Positions 1-6,660 of a DNA stretch of 10,446 bases are shown one piece after another. Numbering within the stretch: the stretch's first letter is position 1; each line of letters begins with the position of its first letter. The position numbers and the translations under genes are program-made. Source of the DNA: Lentzea aerocolonigenes (GTDB lineage: Bacteria > Actinomycetota > Actinomycetes > Mycobacteriales > Pseudonocardiaceae); the NCBI RefSeq assembly GCF_000955955.1, contig NZ_JYJG01000400.1, positions 1-10,446 on the forward strand. Reading direction: 5' to 3'. Below the pieces are notes generated by a model. The model saw nothing but the letters and a program-made list of their open reading frames with translations. It had not been told where the DNA came from and did not search any database.

Positions 1-1068
1 GTGCTGATCGACATCGACGCGCTCGCGAGGGTGCGCGAGAGGTTCGACGACGAGCAGGCGGCCTCGCTCAGCAACTATCTGCGCAGTGCGCAGTCGCCGA
101 ACACCGTGCGCGCGTACCGGTCGGACTGGATCGCGTGGGCGGGCTGGTGTCAGGCGGAGGGGCGTCAGGCGTTGCCGGCGGATCCGCTGGACGTGGCGGT
201 GTACCTGGCGGCCGCGGCGGACACGGTCAAGCCGGACGGGTCGGCGGCGTTCGGGGCGTCGACGCTGGAACGGAAGTCGGCGGCGATCTCGGCGGTGCAC
301 GCGGCGAACGGGTTGCCGAGTCCGACGCGCAGCGATGTCGTGCGGCTGACGCTGCGGGGTATCCGCAGGACCCGCAAGCAGCAGCCGAGGCGCAAACGCC
401 CGGTGCTGCTCGACACCCTGGAAGCGCTGCTGAACGAACGCCCGCAGGAAGGTCCGGCCAGGGCGCGCGACGCGCTGCTGCTGCTCGTCGGGTTCGCGGG
501 CGCGTTGCGACGCAGCGAGCTGGCGGCGATCGAGTTCGAGGACGTCACGGTCGATGTGGATCCGCGCACGCACGAGCCGTTGCTGCTGATCCGGCTGGGG
601 ACGACGAAGACCGATCAGACGGGCAGGCATCAGCAGTCGGTGGTGCTTCCCCGCGGCAGCCGGCGGCCGACGTGTCCGGTGTGCGCGTTCGCGGACTGGG
701 CGGACACGCTGCAGCACAAGGAGATCAGCGAGACCGGCCTGCACCGCTGCCACGGCTATGAGCCGACGCACCACCAGGGCGCGTTGTTCCCGGTGATCAA
801 CCGGCACGGCGGCATCGGGCAGAAGGCGATGTCAGGGCGTGCTGTGGCGGAGCTGGTGAAGCGGTACGCCCTCAGGGCGGGGCTGGATCCGGAGCTGTTC
901 GGCGGGCATTCGCTGCGGGCGGGGTTCGCGACGCAGGCGGCGCTGGGCGGGGCGAGCGACCGGGAGATCATGCGGCAGGGCCGGTGGACCAATCCGCGCA
1001 CGGTGCACCGCTACATCCGGACCGCGAACCCGCTCGAGGACAACGCCGTCACCCGTCTGGGCCTCTAG
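1..1068 (+). CDS. Tyrosine recombinase / site-specific integrase
   Basis: This gene encodes a DNA breaking-rejoining enzyme of the tyrosine recombinase family (355 aa as seen). An N-terminal SAM-like core-binding domain lies at about residues 20-125 and the catalytic domain at about 135-345. The catalytic set is visible: R170 in GALRRSEL, K203 in TTKTD, H303 and R306 in GGHSLRAG, W329 where many relatives have His, and the nucleophile Y338 in VHRYIR. The W-to-Y spacing of 9 matches the usual H/W-to-Y spacing. The ending (DNAV..LGL) resembles a widespread family of stand-alone integrases. A CPVC pair (C225, C228) sits in the catalytic domain where relatives usually have CPVRAL. The GTG at base 1 could be the start, but the gene touches the window edge, so a few codons may be missing. 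No excisionase, relaxase or phage gene is visible nearby. The family call is firm; which element it moves, if any, is unknown. Confidence 0.93.
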   Translation: MLIDIDALARVRERFDDEQAASLSNYLRSAQSPNTVRAYRSDWIAWAGWCQAEGRQALPADPLDVAVYLAAAADTVKPDGSAAFGASTLERKSAAISAVHAANGLPSPTRSDVVRLTLRGIRRTRKQQPRRKRPVLLDTLEALLNERPQEGPARARDALLLLVGFAGALRRSELAAIEFEDVTVDVDPRTHEPLLLIRLGTTKTDQTGRHQQSVVLPRGSRRPTCPVCAFADWADTLQHKEISETGLHRCHGYEPTHHQGALFPVINRHGGIGQKAMSGRAVAELVKRYALRAGLDPELFGGHSLRAGFATQAALGGASDREIMRQGRWTNPRTVHRYIRTANPLEDNAVTRLGL

Positions 1069-1154
1069 ATTTGTGACCCAGGTCTCAGTTTGCGGGTTTA
1101 ACTCTAAACAAGATCCCCGCCGGTAGGGCTGCACCGGACAGAGTAACGGACTAG

Positions 1155-1172
1155 GCCGGAAGCACGTCCGGC
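1155..1172 (+). repeat. Small hairpin GCCGGA-N6-TCCGGC
   Basis: A perfect 6-bp stem with a 6-nt loop, 87 bp after the integrase stop codon. No U-run follows, only CAAAAGTTTCC. It could be a weak terminator for the integrase gene or a protein-binding dyad; the sequence does not decide. Confidence 0.3.
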
Positions 1173-1213
1173 GCCAAAAGTTTCCGTTGTGTTTCCACGC
1201 CCGTTGAGCTGCT

Positions 1214-1239
1214 CTTTTGTTCCACCATACGGACAAAAG
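1214..1239. repeat. Inverted repeat CTTTTGT-N12-ACAAAAG
   Basis: Perfect 7-bp arms made of AT-rich sequence in a high-GC genome, so the dyad stands out. A further AAAAG lies at 1176-1180. It could be an operator for the protease gene or a binding site for the adjacent recombinase. No function is established. Confidence 0.35.
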
Positions 1240-1422
1240 CCGATCTCCTGACCAGCGAAGCTGCTCGATTCGTGAAGCAATCTCGCATTCTGGGAGTGGC
1301 TGGTCGCATGCACTGAGAGCAATACGATCACCACGCCCGGTCATCGACGACGGCCGGGCTGTTCCACGGTGTTCGACCCGGCACCCCTGTAACGCCGGAG
1401 CGATCACTCCCTGCACCGGAAC

Positions 1423-1428
1423 AAGGAG
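1423..1428 (+). promoter_or_regulatory. Ribosome binding site of the M4 protease gene
   Basis: AAGGAG lies 6 nt before the ATG at 1435. This good spacing fixes the start, and the encoded N-terminus is a textbook signal peptide. Confidence 0.8.
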
Positions 1429-1434
1429 CGTTCC

Positions 1435-2943
1435 ATGAAGCGCAAAACCCTGGGCATCACCACTGCCCTGATGTCCGCGGCGGCACTGGCCACCACGGGC
1501 ACGCTGGGAGCCAACGCGGCGCCACAACAGGCCGTGAACCCGCTGTTCTCGGCGGCCGAGCAGGCGGGGACGATCTCCACCGCACTCGGCCTGTCCGGCG
1601 GTGAGCAGCTCGTCCCGAAGGACGTCGTGCGCGACGCCGACGGCACCAGCCACTTCCGGTTCGACCGCACGGTCAACGGACTCGAGGTCATCGGCGGCGA
1701 CGTGGTCGTCGCGCAGAAGGCCGGACAGCTCACCAGCGTCGTGAAGGCGACCGAGGCCTCCCTCGCCGGCCTCGACACCTCCGCGCCCGCCGCCGCCCAG
1801 GCCGGCTCGAAGCTCGTCGTGTTCGCGCTGGACCACGCGCCCGTGCTGGCGTGGGAGACGGTCAAGCACAGCGTCAAGGAAGACCAGACGCCGAGCGAGC
1901 TGCACACGTTCACCGACGTCAAGACCGGTGAGACCCTGCTGTCCTACGACGACGTGCACAACGCCGAGGGCACCGGCCAGTCCACCTTCAGCGGCACGGT
2001 CAGCCTGAACACGACCCAGTCGGGCAGCACGTTCCAGCTCAAGGACCCGGCGCGCGGCAACCAGGCCGTCAACAACCTGAACAACGGCTCGGGCAACGGC
2101 ACGTTGTTCACCGACGCCGACAACAAATGGGGCAACGGCACCTACACCGACAAGGCCACCGCGGGCGTCGACGCCGCGTTCGGCGCCGCGAAGACGTGGG
2201 ACTACTACAAGAACGTCCACGGCCGCAACGGCATCAAGAACAACGGTGTGGGCGCGCTGAGCAAGGTCCACTACGGCAACAACTACAGCAACGCGTTCTG
2301 GAACGACTCGTGCTTCTGCATGACCTACGGCGACGGCACGAGCAACCAGCACCCGCTGACCTCACTCGACGTCGCGGCCCACGAGATGTCGCACGGCGTC
2401 ACCTCCGCGACCGCGGGCCTGATCTACTCCGGTGAGTCCGGCGGCCTCAACGAGGCCACCAGTGACATCTTCGGCTCCACGACGGAGTTCTACGCGAACA
2501 ACGCCAAAGACGTCGGCGACTACCTGATCGGCGAGGCGATCAACATCCGCGGCGACGGCAAGCCGTTGCGCTACATGGACAAGCCCTCCAAGGACGGCCG
2601 CAGCCTCGACTACTGGTCCTCCTCCGCGGGCAACGTCGACGTGCACTACTCGTCCGGCATCGCCAACCACTTCTTCTACCTGCTGTCCGAGGGCAGCGGC
2701 AAGAAGACGATCAACGGCGTCGCCTACGACTCTCCCACCGCCGACGGCCAGCCCGTCACCGGCATCACCCGCGCCAAGGCCGAGAAGATCTGGTACCGCG
2801 CGCTGACCACCAAGTTCACCTCCAGCACCAAGTACGCCGCCGCCCGCACCGGCACCCTCGCCGCCGCGGCAGACCTCTACGGCGCCTCGTCGCCCGAGTA
2901 CGCGGCGGTCAACCGGGCCTGGGCCGCGGTGAACGTCAAGTAA
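1435..2943 (+). CDS. Secreted M4 (thermolysin-type) zinc metalloprotease, preproprotein
   Basis: This gene encodes a 502-aa exported neutral endopeptidase precursor. A Sec signal peptide covers residues 1-29 (basic MKRK, hydrophobic core, ANAA cleavage site before PQ). The propeptide follows: an FTP-like segment around 70-92 (FRFDRTVNGLEVIGGDVVV), then a PepSY-like stretch to about 175. The mature enzyme probably starts near 178-185. Zinc ligands are H316 and H320 in HEMSH, with catalytic E317, and E340 in GLNEATSD. H404 in DVHYSSGIANHF matches the thermolysin active-site histidine H231. A close C293/C295 pair in DSCFCMTYGDG, absent from thermolysin, could form a disulfide. The C-terminus aligns with the end of thermolysin, so there is no extra C-terminal domain. 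It likely degrades extracellular protein and matures by self-cleavage. It stands alone, with a strong ribosome site and a strong terminator. The call is very secure; the natural substrate is unknown. Confidence 0.97.
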   Translation: MKRKTLGITTALMSAAALATTGTLGANAAPQQAVNPLFSAAEQAGTISTALGLSGGEQLVPKDVVRDADGTSHFRFDRTVNGLEVIGGDVVVAQKAGQLTSVVKATEASLAGLDTSAPAAAQAGSKLVVFALDHAPVLAWETVKHSVKEDQTPSELHTFTDVKTGETLLSYDDVHNAEGTGQSTFSGTVSLNTTQSGSTFQLKDPARGNQAVNNLNNGSGNGTLFTDADNKWGNGTYTDKATAGVDAAFGAAKTWDYYKNVHGRNGIKNNGVGALSKVHYGNNYSNAFWNDSCFCMTYGDGTSNQHPLTSLDVAAHEMSHGVTSATAGLIYSGESGGLNEATSDIFGSTTEFYANNAKDVGDYLIGEAINIRGDGKPLRYMDKPSKDGRSLDYWSSSAGNVDVHYSSGIANHFFYLLSEGSGKKTINGVAYDSPTADGQPVTGITRAKAEKIWYRALTTKFTSSTKYAAARTGTLAAAADLYGASSPEYAAVNRAWAAVNVK

Positions 2944-2959
2944 GGACCCGCCACGAAGA

Positions 2960-3000
2960 CCGGGGCCCGGACCGCACCCCCTGCACGGTCCGGGCCCCGG
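2960..3000 (+). terminator. Strong hairpin terminator after the M4 protease gene
   Basis: The left arm CCGGGGCCCGGACCG (2960-2974) is perfectly complementary to the right arm at 2986-3000: 15 bp with an 11-nt loop. It starts 16 nt after the stop codon and is followed by CATATTTCCTTTCC, a modest T-rich tail. It lies between two convergent genes and may also stop transcripts of the NTF2-like gene coming from the right. Confidence 0.9.
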
Positions 3001-3055
3001 CATATTTCCTTTCCGCGGCAACGCCCGATCTCCGGCGAGCACGACGACGGCCGGG

Positions 3056-3499
3056 TCAGGGCTCCAGGTCTGTTGCCGCGAGGAACGACCCGTCCATGTA
3101 GAACGGCACGGACACGTGCTCGTGCGTGATCAGCCACCGCCCGTCCTGCCTGCGCAGCCCCACGGTGATCCGCGTCCACATCGAGAACCCCTCCGGATAG
3201 CCGACCGGCACGGCCGCAAGCCGCTGCAACCCGTGCACGAACGCCAGGTCACCGGACACGGCCACCGACAGGTCGCGGTGCTCGATCGTGATCGGGCCGT
3301 CGAACCCCGCCATCCACCCGCCCACCGCGTCCGGGTCGCGGGCGTCCAGGCCGGTGTTGCGCAGCGGCGGGGCCAGCGTGAACGTCACCGCGTCGTCGGC
3401 GTACCGGGCCACGACGCGGGCGGGCGAGCGGTCCCGCATGCCCTCCACGAGCTCCGTGAACGAAGCGAGGATCTCGTCCTGCACCAGTGTGTGAGTCAT
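3056..3499 (-). CDS. SnoaL/NTF2-like (YybH-type) protein, divergent from the ECF42 operon
   Basis: This gene encodes a 147-aa single-domain protein of the NTF2/SnoaL-like fold, similar in layout to YybH, ketosteroid-isomerase-like and SgcJ/EcaC proteins. Visible features are an N-terminal helix (residues 5-20), the ARYADDAVTF segment (31-40), and the typical C-terminal strands W-x-RITVGLRRQDGRWLITHEHVSVPF (108-133) with H126 and H128. No signal peptide or membrane segment is present, so it is probably cytoplasmic. The reading frame extends further upstream, but the ATG at 3499 is chosen because GGAGG lies 8 nt before it and the upstream extension would cover the promoter region. Members of this fold bind small hydrophobic molecules or catalyse isomerase, hydrolase or cyclase steps; the sequence does not say which. 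Its mirror-symmetric promoter shared with the DGPF-ECF42 operon suggests it belongs to that regulon. The fold call is good; the function is open. Confidence 0.87.
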   Translation of the reverse strand: MTHTLVQDEILASFTELVEGMRDRSPARVVARYADDAVTFTLAPPLRNTGLDARDPDAVGGWMAGFDGPITIEHRDLSVAVSGDLAFVHGLQRLAAVPVGYPEGFSMWTRITVGLRRQDGRWLITHEHVSVPFYMDGSFLAATDLEP

Positions 3500-3536
3500 C
3501 TCGGAAACCTCCGTGCGAAGTTGGCTGACACACCGA

Positions 3537-3563
3537 TGTCGAAGCACGGCCCGCGGTCTCGAC
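3537..3563 (+). promoter_or_regulatory. Candidate ECF42-type promoter for the DGPF-sigma operon
   Basis: TGTCGA (3537-3542) and CGAC (3560-3563) are separated by 17 nt. This fits the TGTCGA -35 and CGA(T/C)-like -10 pattern that I recall for ECF42 sigma factors. The start point would be near 3570, leaving a leader of about 40 nt to the GTG at 3609. The whole element is embedded in the dyad ATGTCGA-N16-TCGACAT (3536-3565), so the same boxes also face the other way. Confidence 0.65.
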
Positions 3564-3564
3564 A
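3538..3564 (-). promoter_or_regulatory. Candidate ECF42-type promoter for the NTF2-like gene
   Basis: Read on the minus strand, TGTCGA (3564-3559) acts as a -35 box. It is followed after 17 nt by CGAC (3541-3538) as a -10 box. Transcription would start near 3531, about 30 nt before the ATG at 3499. The elements are the mirror image of the plus-strand promoter. The motif match to ECF42 promoters rests on my memory of published work on Streptomyces venezuelae. Confidence 0.6.
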
Positions 3565-3608
3565 TGGCGGTGAGAAGATTTTTCACACGCCCAGAGCGGA
3601 GGCCGGAA

Positions 3609-3983
3609 GTGAAGTACCTGATCCTCATCTACAGCAACCCGAAGTCGCGGGCCGCGTGGGACAAGCTCACCGACGAGCAGCAGATGCAGTTCGGCAAGGA
3701 CCACTACGACCTGAGCGACAAGCTGCGCGCGTCCGGGGAGCTGATCGTCAGCGAGGGCCTGCCCGGACCCGAGACCGGCAAGGGCGTGAGCATCCGCGAC
3801 GGCGAGGTCGTGGTCACCGACGGGCCGTTCGCCGAGGCCAAGGAGTACCTGGCCGGCTTCTACCTGGTCGAGGCCGACACGATCGACCAGGTCATCGCCC
3901 ACGCCGCCACCCTGCCGGACGCGCACAACGACGGCATCGAGGTCCGGCCCGTCTGGGACATGTCCATGCTGGACGACATGTGA
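3609..3983 (+). CDS. YCII-related DGPF-domain protein, partner of an ECF42 sigma factor
   Basis: This gene encodes a 124-aa protein of the YCII-related/DGPF family (a small ferredoxin-like alpha-beta fold). It opens with the characteristic KYLILIYSNP. The signature DGPF lies at residues 71-74 within DGEVVVTDGPFAEAKEYLAGFYLVE, and the C-terminus is EVRPVWDM. The GTG start is supported by GGAGG at 3598-3602, 6 nt upstream; a longer open frame exists but would run through the promoter. DGPF proteins are the typical neighbours of ECF42 sigma factors and are thought to be regulon members or part of signal handling. Their biochemical activity is not established. No signal peptide or membrane helix is seen. 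The stop codon overlaps the start of the sigma factor gene in GTGA, so the two are translationally coupled. Confidence 0.93.
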   Translation: MKYLILIYSNPKSRAAWDKLTDEQQMQFGKDHYDLSDKLRASGELIVSEGLPGPETGKGVSIRDGEVVVTDGPFAEAKEYLAGFYLVEADTIDQVIAHAATLPDAHNDGIEVRPVWDMSMLDDM

Positions 3984-5158
3984 AGACCACGCCACGCGTC
4001 GAGGACCTGCTGCGCGAACTGGCGCCGCAGGTCCTCGGCGTGCTCGTGCGCAGACACGGCCAGTTCGACGTCTGCGAGGACGCCGTCCAGGAAGCCCTGC
4101 TCGGCGCAGCCCAGCAGTGGCCGGAGCAGGGCATCCCGGACAACCCCAAAGGCTGGCTCATCACGGCCGCGTCGAGAAGGTGGATCGAGCAGTACCGGTC
4201 CGAGACGGCACGGCGGCAGCGCGAGGAGAAGGTCGTCGCGCTCGCGCCTCCCCCGGCCGATCCCGCGCCCGCACAGGACGACACCCTCACGATCCTCGCG
4301 ATGTGCTGCCACGAAAGCCTGACAACGGCGTCGCAGATCGCCCTCACGCTCCGGGCGGTCGGCGGACTCACCACAGGAGAGATCGCCCGCGCGTTCCTGG
4401 TACCGGAATCGACTGTGGCACAACGGATCAGCCGCGCGAAGCAGAAGATCAAGGGCACCAAGTTCCGCACGCCCAAAGACCTGACAGCAGTGCTGCACGT
4501 GCTCTACCTGATCTTCACCGAAGGCTCGACCGCCAGCTCCGGCGACGACCTCGTCAGGGTCGACCTCACCGCCGAAGCGATCCGCCTGACCCGCCAACTC
4601 CACCGCAGACGACCCGACGACGGCGAACTGAGCGGCCTGCTGGCGCTGATGCTGCTCACCGACGCCAGACGCCCTGCCCGAACCGACGACCAGGGCGCGC
4701 TGATCCCGCTCGCCGAGCAGGACCGCGGCAAGTGGGACCGAGAAGCCATCGCAGAAGGCACCGAACTCATCCAGAACGCGCTCAACACCGCCCAGATCGG
4801 CCCGTACCAGCTGCAGGCGGCGATCGCGGCCGTGCACGCCGACGCCAAGACCGCGCAGGACACCGACTGGCACGAGATCCTCGGCCTCTACGAGCTGCTC
4901 ACGGTCACCGCACCCGGCCCCATGGTGTCGCTGAACCGGATCGTCGCCGTCGCGATGGTCCACGGGCCGCAGCAAGCACTACGAGAACTGTCCACACTGG
5001 ACCTCGACCACTACCGCGTGCACGCCGTGAAAGCACACCTCCTCGACCTGCGAGGAGAACACGAGCAAGCGAAAGCCGAGTACGAGAAAGCCGCGAAACT
5101 GACGCTGAGCGTGCCGGAGCGGCGCTACCTCAGCTCCCGGTCGCGCCGCCCACAGTAG
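3980..5158 (+). CDS. ECF42-type RNA polymerase sigma factor with C-terminal helical-repeat extension
   Basis: This gene encodes a 392-aa extracytoplasmic-function sigma factor. Region sigma-2 spans about residues 15-80, with FDVCEDAVQEALLGAAQQW and NPKGWLITAASRRWIEQYRSE. Region sigma-4 spans about 108-162, with LTLRAVGGLTTGEIARAFLV and the recognition helix PESTVAQRISRAKQKIK. An alpha-helical TPR-like extension of about 200 residues follows (185-380), including the family hallmark PMVSLNRIVAVAM (314-326) and an ERRYLSSR tail. At about twice the length of a plain ECF factor, this fits group ECF42, known for having no anti-sigma factor and for lying beside DGPF genes. None of the flanking genes looks like an anti-sigma factor. 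The GTG start overlaps the DGPF stop (GTGA) and matches the expected N-terminus. The extension is thought to control activity. The signal is unknown. The 3' end overlaps the convergent phosphatase gene by 29 bp. Confidence 0.95.
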   Translation: MKTTPRVEDLLRELAPQVLGVLVRRHGQFDVCEDAVQEALLGAAQQWPEQGIPDNPKGWLITAASRRWIEQYRSETARRQREEKVVALAPPPADPAPAQDDTLTILAMCCHESLTTASQIALTLRAVGGLTTGEIARAFLVPESTVAQRISRAKQKIKGTKFRTPKDLTAVLHVLYLIFTEGSTASSGDDLVRVDLTAEAIRLTRQLHRRRPDDGELSGLLALMLLTDARRPARTDDQGALIPLAEQDRGKWDREAIAEGTELIQNALNTAQIGPYQLQAAIAAVHADAKTAQDTDWHEILGLYELLTVTAPGPMVSLNRIVAVAMVHGPQQALRELSTLDLDHYRVHAVKAHLLDLRGEHEQAKAEYEKAAKLTLSVPERRYLSSRSRRPQ

Positions 5159-5822
5159 CGTCGGAGGAAGGCTCCTCCTGCGGCGGCGCCTGGGGCACCA
5201 CACCCGCCAGGTCCCCGCCGTTGTCGTTGACCCGCAACACGAACGGCCGCGTCTGCGTGTACTGCACCACCGAGATCGAGCACGGATCCACGACGATGCG
5301 CTGGAACCCGTCCAAGTGCACACCCAGAGCGTCGGCCAGCACCGCCTTGATCACATCACCGTGCGAGCACAGCACCCACACCGCGCCAGGCCCGTGCTCA
5401 GCGGTGATCCGGGCATCATGCGCACGCACAGCAGCCACAGCGCGCGCCTGCACGTGCGCGAGCCCCTCACCCTCGGGAAAAACCGCGGCGGACGGATGCT
5501 GCTGCACCACCGCCCACAAAGGCTCGTTGAACAGGTCCTTCAACGCCTTACCGGTCCACGCGCCGTAGTCCACTTCGGACACATCCGGCTCCGCGACAGC
5601 CTCCAGCGCACGATCCGCGAGAAGCGGCGCCAGCGTCTCCTCGCAGCGCTGCAGAGGAGACGACACGACCGCCGCGACCGGAATGTCCTTCAACCGGCCG
5701 ACGAGTGCCGTGGCCTGCGCCTGCCCGCGTTCGTCCAACCCCACACCCAACGACCGCCCGGCGAGCACACCGGAACCGTTGGCGGTGGAACGAGCATGTC
5801 GAAGCAGAATCACCGTGGCCAC
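5130..5822 (-). CDS. Histidine phosphatase family protein (MSMEG_4193/Rv2135c-like phosphomutase)
   Basis: This gene encodes a protein of about 230 aa in the histidine phosphatase (phosphoglycerate mutase-like) superfamily. Numbered from the longer start at 5831, the phospho-accepting H12 lies in LLRHARSTANG, with R62 in SSPLQRCEETL, E86 in SEVDYGAW and the second histidine H157 in CSHGDV. The usual RHG is RHA here. The C-terminal tail (NDNGGDLAGVVP, then a Pro/Glu/Ser-rich end) fits the actinobacterial MSMEG_4193 family, whose substrate is not settled. The GTG at 5822 is preferred because AAGGTGG lies 5 nt before it and the product starts like relatives (MATVILLRHARST). A GTG at 5831 is the alternative, 1 nt after the uppP stop. 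It is the last gene of the operon with uppP and the F420 oxidoreductase, and overlaps the sigma factor gene tail to tail. Whether it acts on an isoprenoid or sugar phosphate is unknown. Confidence 0.92.
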   Translation of the reverse strand: MATVILLRHARSTANGSGVLAGRSLGVGLDERGQAQATALVGRLKDIPVAAVVSSPLQRCEETLAPLLADRALEAVAEPDVSEVDYGAWTGKALKDLFNEPLWAVVQQHPSAAVFPEGEGLAHVQARAVAAVRAHDARITAEHGPGAVWVLCSHGDVIKAVLADALGVHLDGFQRIVVDPCSISVVQYTQTRPFVLRVNDNGGDLAGVVPQAPPQEEPSSDATVGGATGS

Positions 5823-5832
5823 AACATCCACC

Positions 5833-6660
5833 TTAGATCGGCTGCAACAACCCCATCGACAGCAGCCCCATCAGCACCAGGCCCAGCATCAGCCGGTACC
5901 ACACGAACGCCGAGTAGGAGTGCTTCGACACGTACTTCAGCAGCCACGCGATCGTCGCGTACCCCACCACGAACGCCAGGATCGTCGCCACGATCATCTG
6001 CGGCACCGACGCCTGCACACCCTCACCCGAGCGCTCCAGCACGTCCGGGATCGAGAACAACCCCGCCCCGAACACAGCCGGAATCGCCAGCAGGAACGAG
6101 TACCGCGCCGCCGACTCACGCGTCAGCCCCAAGAACAGGCCCGCCGTCAGCGTGCCACCGGAACGGGACACGCCCGGGATGAGCGCCAGCGCCTGCGCCA
6201 GCCCCATCCCGATCGCGTCCTTCATCCGCAGCTCGTCACGCTCGTGCTTCGCCAAGTGGTCCGCCAGACCCAGCAGCAGACCGAACACCACCAGCATCGT
6301 CGCCGTGATCCACAGGTTCCGCGCCGACGTCCGGATCTCGTCCTTCAGCAGATAACCCAGAACCGAGATCGGCACCGAACCGATGATCACGTACCAGGCG
6401 AGCCGGTAGTCCTTCTCCTTGCGCGCCGCCGCGCTGAACAAGCCGCGGAACCAGGCGGCGATGAACCGCCCGATGTCCTTGGCGAAGTAGATCAGCACCG
6501 CCACCTCGGTACCCAGCTGGATGACCGCGGTGAACGAAGCGCCCGCGTCGTTGCCGAAGAACAGCGTCGACGTGATGCGCAGGTGCGCACTGCTGGAAAT
6601 CGGCAGGAATTCCGTCAGTCCTTGGACCAGTCCGAGGACCAGAGCCTGCAACCAGCTCAA
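5833..6660 (-). CDS. uppP: Undecaprenyl-diphosphatase
   Basis: This gene encodes a 275-aa integral membrane enzyme that removes a phosphate from undecaprenyl diphosphate, recycling the lipid carrier of peptidoglycan synthesis; extra copies can raise bacitracin tolerance. Both BacA signature regions are present: [18 protein letters not shown] near the N-terminus (Q13, E17, S21-S24, H26) and [18 protein letters not shown] (residues 161-178, with R166). About seven to eight hydrophobic helices cover the rest, for example 119-135, 186-203, 223-240 and 254-270. Length matches the family. The start is TTG at 6660: AGGAG lies 7 nt upstream, and TTGA overlaps the stop of the preceding oxidoreductase gene. 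It is the middle gene of a three-gene minus-strand operon. The call is firm. Confidence 0.97.
   Translation of the reverse strand: MSWLQALVLGLVQGLTEFLPISSSAHLRITSTLFFGNDAGASFTAVIQLGTEVAVLIYFAKDIGRFIAAWFRGLFSAAARKEKDYRLAWYVIIGSVPISVLGYLLKDEIRTSARNLWITATMLVVFGLLLGLADHLAKHERDELRMKDAIGMGLAQALALIPGVSRSGGTLTAGLFLGLTRESAARYSFLLAIPAVFGAGLFSIPDVLERSGEGVQASVPQMIVATILAFVVGYATIAWLLKYVSKHSYSAFVWYRLMLGLVLMGLLSMGLLQPI

Larger units (their letters stand above)
1069..1434. other. Gene-free gap between integrase and protease genes
   Basis: About 366 bp with no convincing gene. GC content by eye falls to roughly 50-55% over 1080-1260, against about 70% in flanking genes. It holds several short repeats: an imperfect dyad at 1072-1087, GTTTA-N4-TAAAC at 1096-1109, a 6-bp-stem hairpin at 1155-1172, GTTTCC repeated at an 11-bp period (1180-1196), CTTTTGT-N12-ACAAAAG at 1214-1239, and GCCCGG-N13-CCGGGC at 1335-1359. 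The right end must carry the protease promoter. TGTAAC at 1388-1393 is a weak -10 candidate without a convincing -35. Short open frames here (1104-1334 minus, 1217-1438 plus) lack the codon bias and ribosome sites of the neighbours. Confidence 0.6.

Noticed and set aside
1335..1390. tRNA-like GTTCGA next to a GCCCGG/CCGGGC stem, checked as an integrase target tRNA
   Set aside because: The sequences flanking GTTCGA do not form a T-arm, and no acceptor, D or anticodon stems can be drawn.
1217..1438. Possible small gene before the protease
   Set aside because: No ribosome site, no codon bias like the neighbours, and it would overlap the protease ribosome site. The minus-strand frame at 1104-1334 was rejected for the same reasons.
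832..2352. Long minus-strand open frame (506 aa) antisense to the protease gene
   Set aside because: It lies opposite the clear M4 protease frame, has low-complexity Val/Arg/Gly-rich composition and no ribosome site. It is a by-product of high GC.
3116..3979. Upstream extension of the sigma factor frame
   Set aside because: The extension is Arg/His/Pro-rich, runs across the NTF2-like gene, the promoter and the DGPF gene, and has no sigma factor similarity. The GTG at 3980 fits the family N-terminus.
4117..5568. Plus-strand open frame of 483 aa across sigma factor and phosphatase genes
   Set aside because: It is a shadow frame with extreme Arg/Pro composition and no recognisable domain.
5797..5823. 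Another TGTCGA hexamer inside the phosphatase gene
   Set aside because: There is no CGAC 16-18 nt downstream, and the hexamer recurs by chance in high-GC coding DNA (also at 7376-7381). It does not look like a second sigma target.
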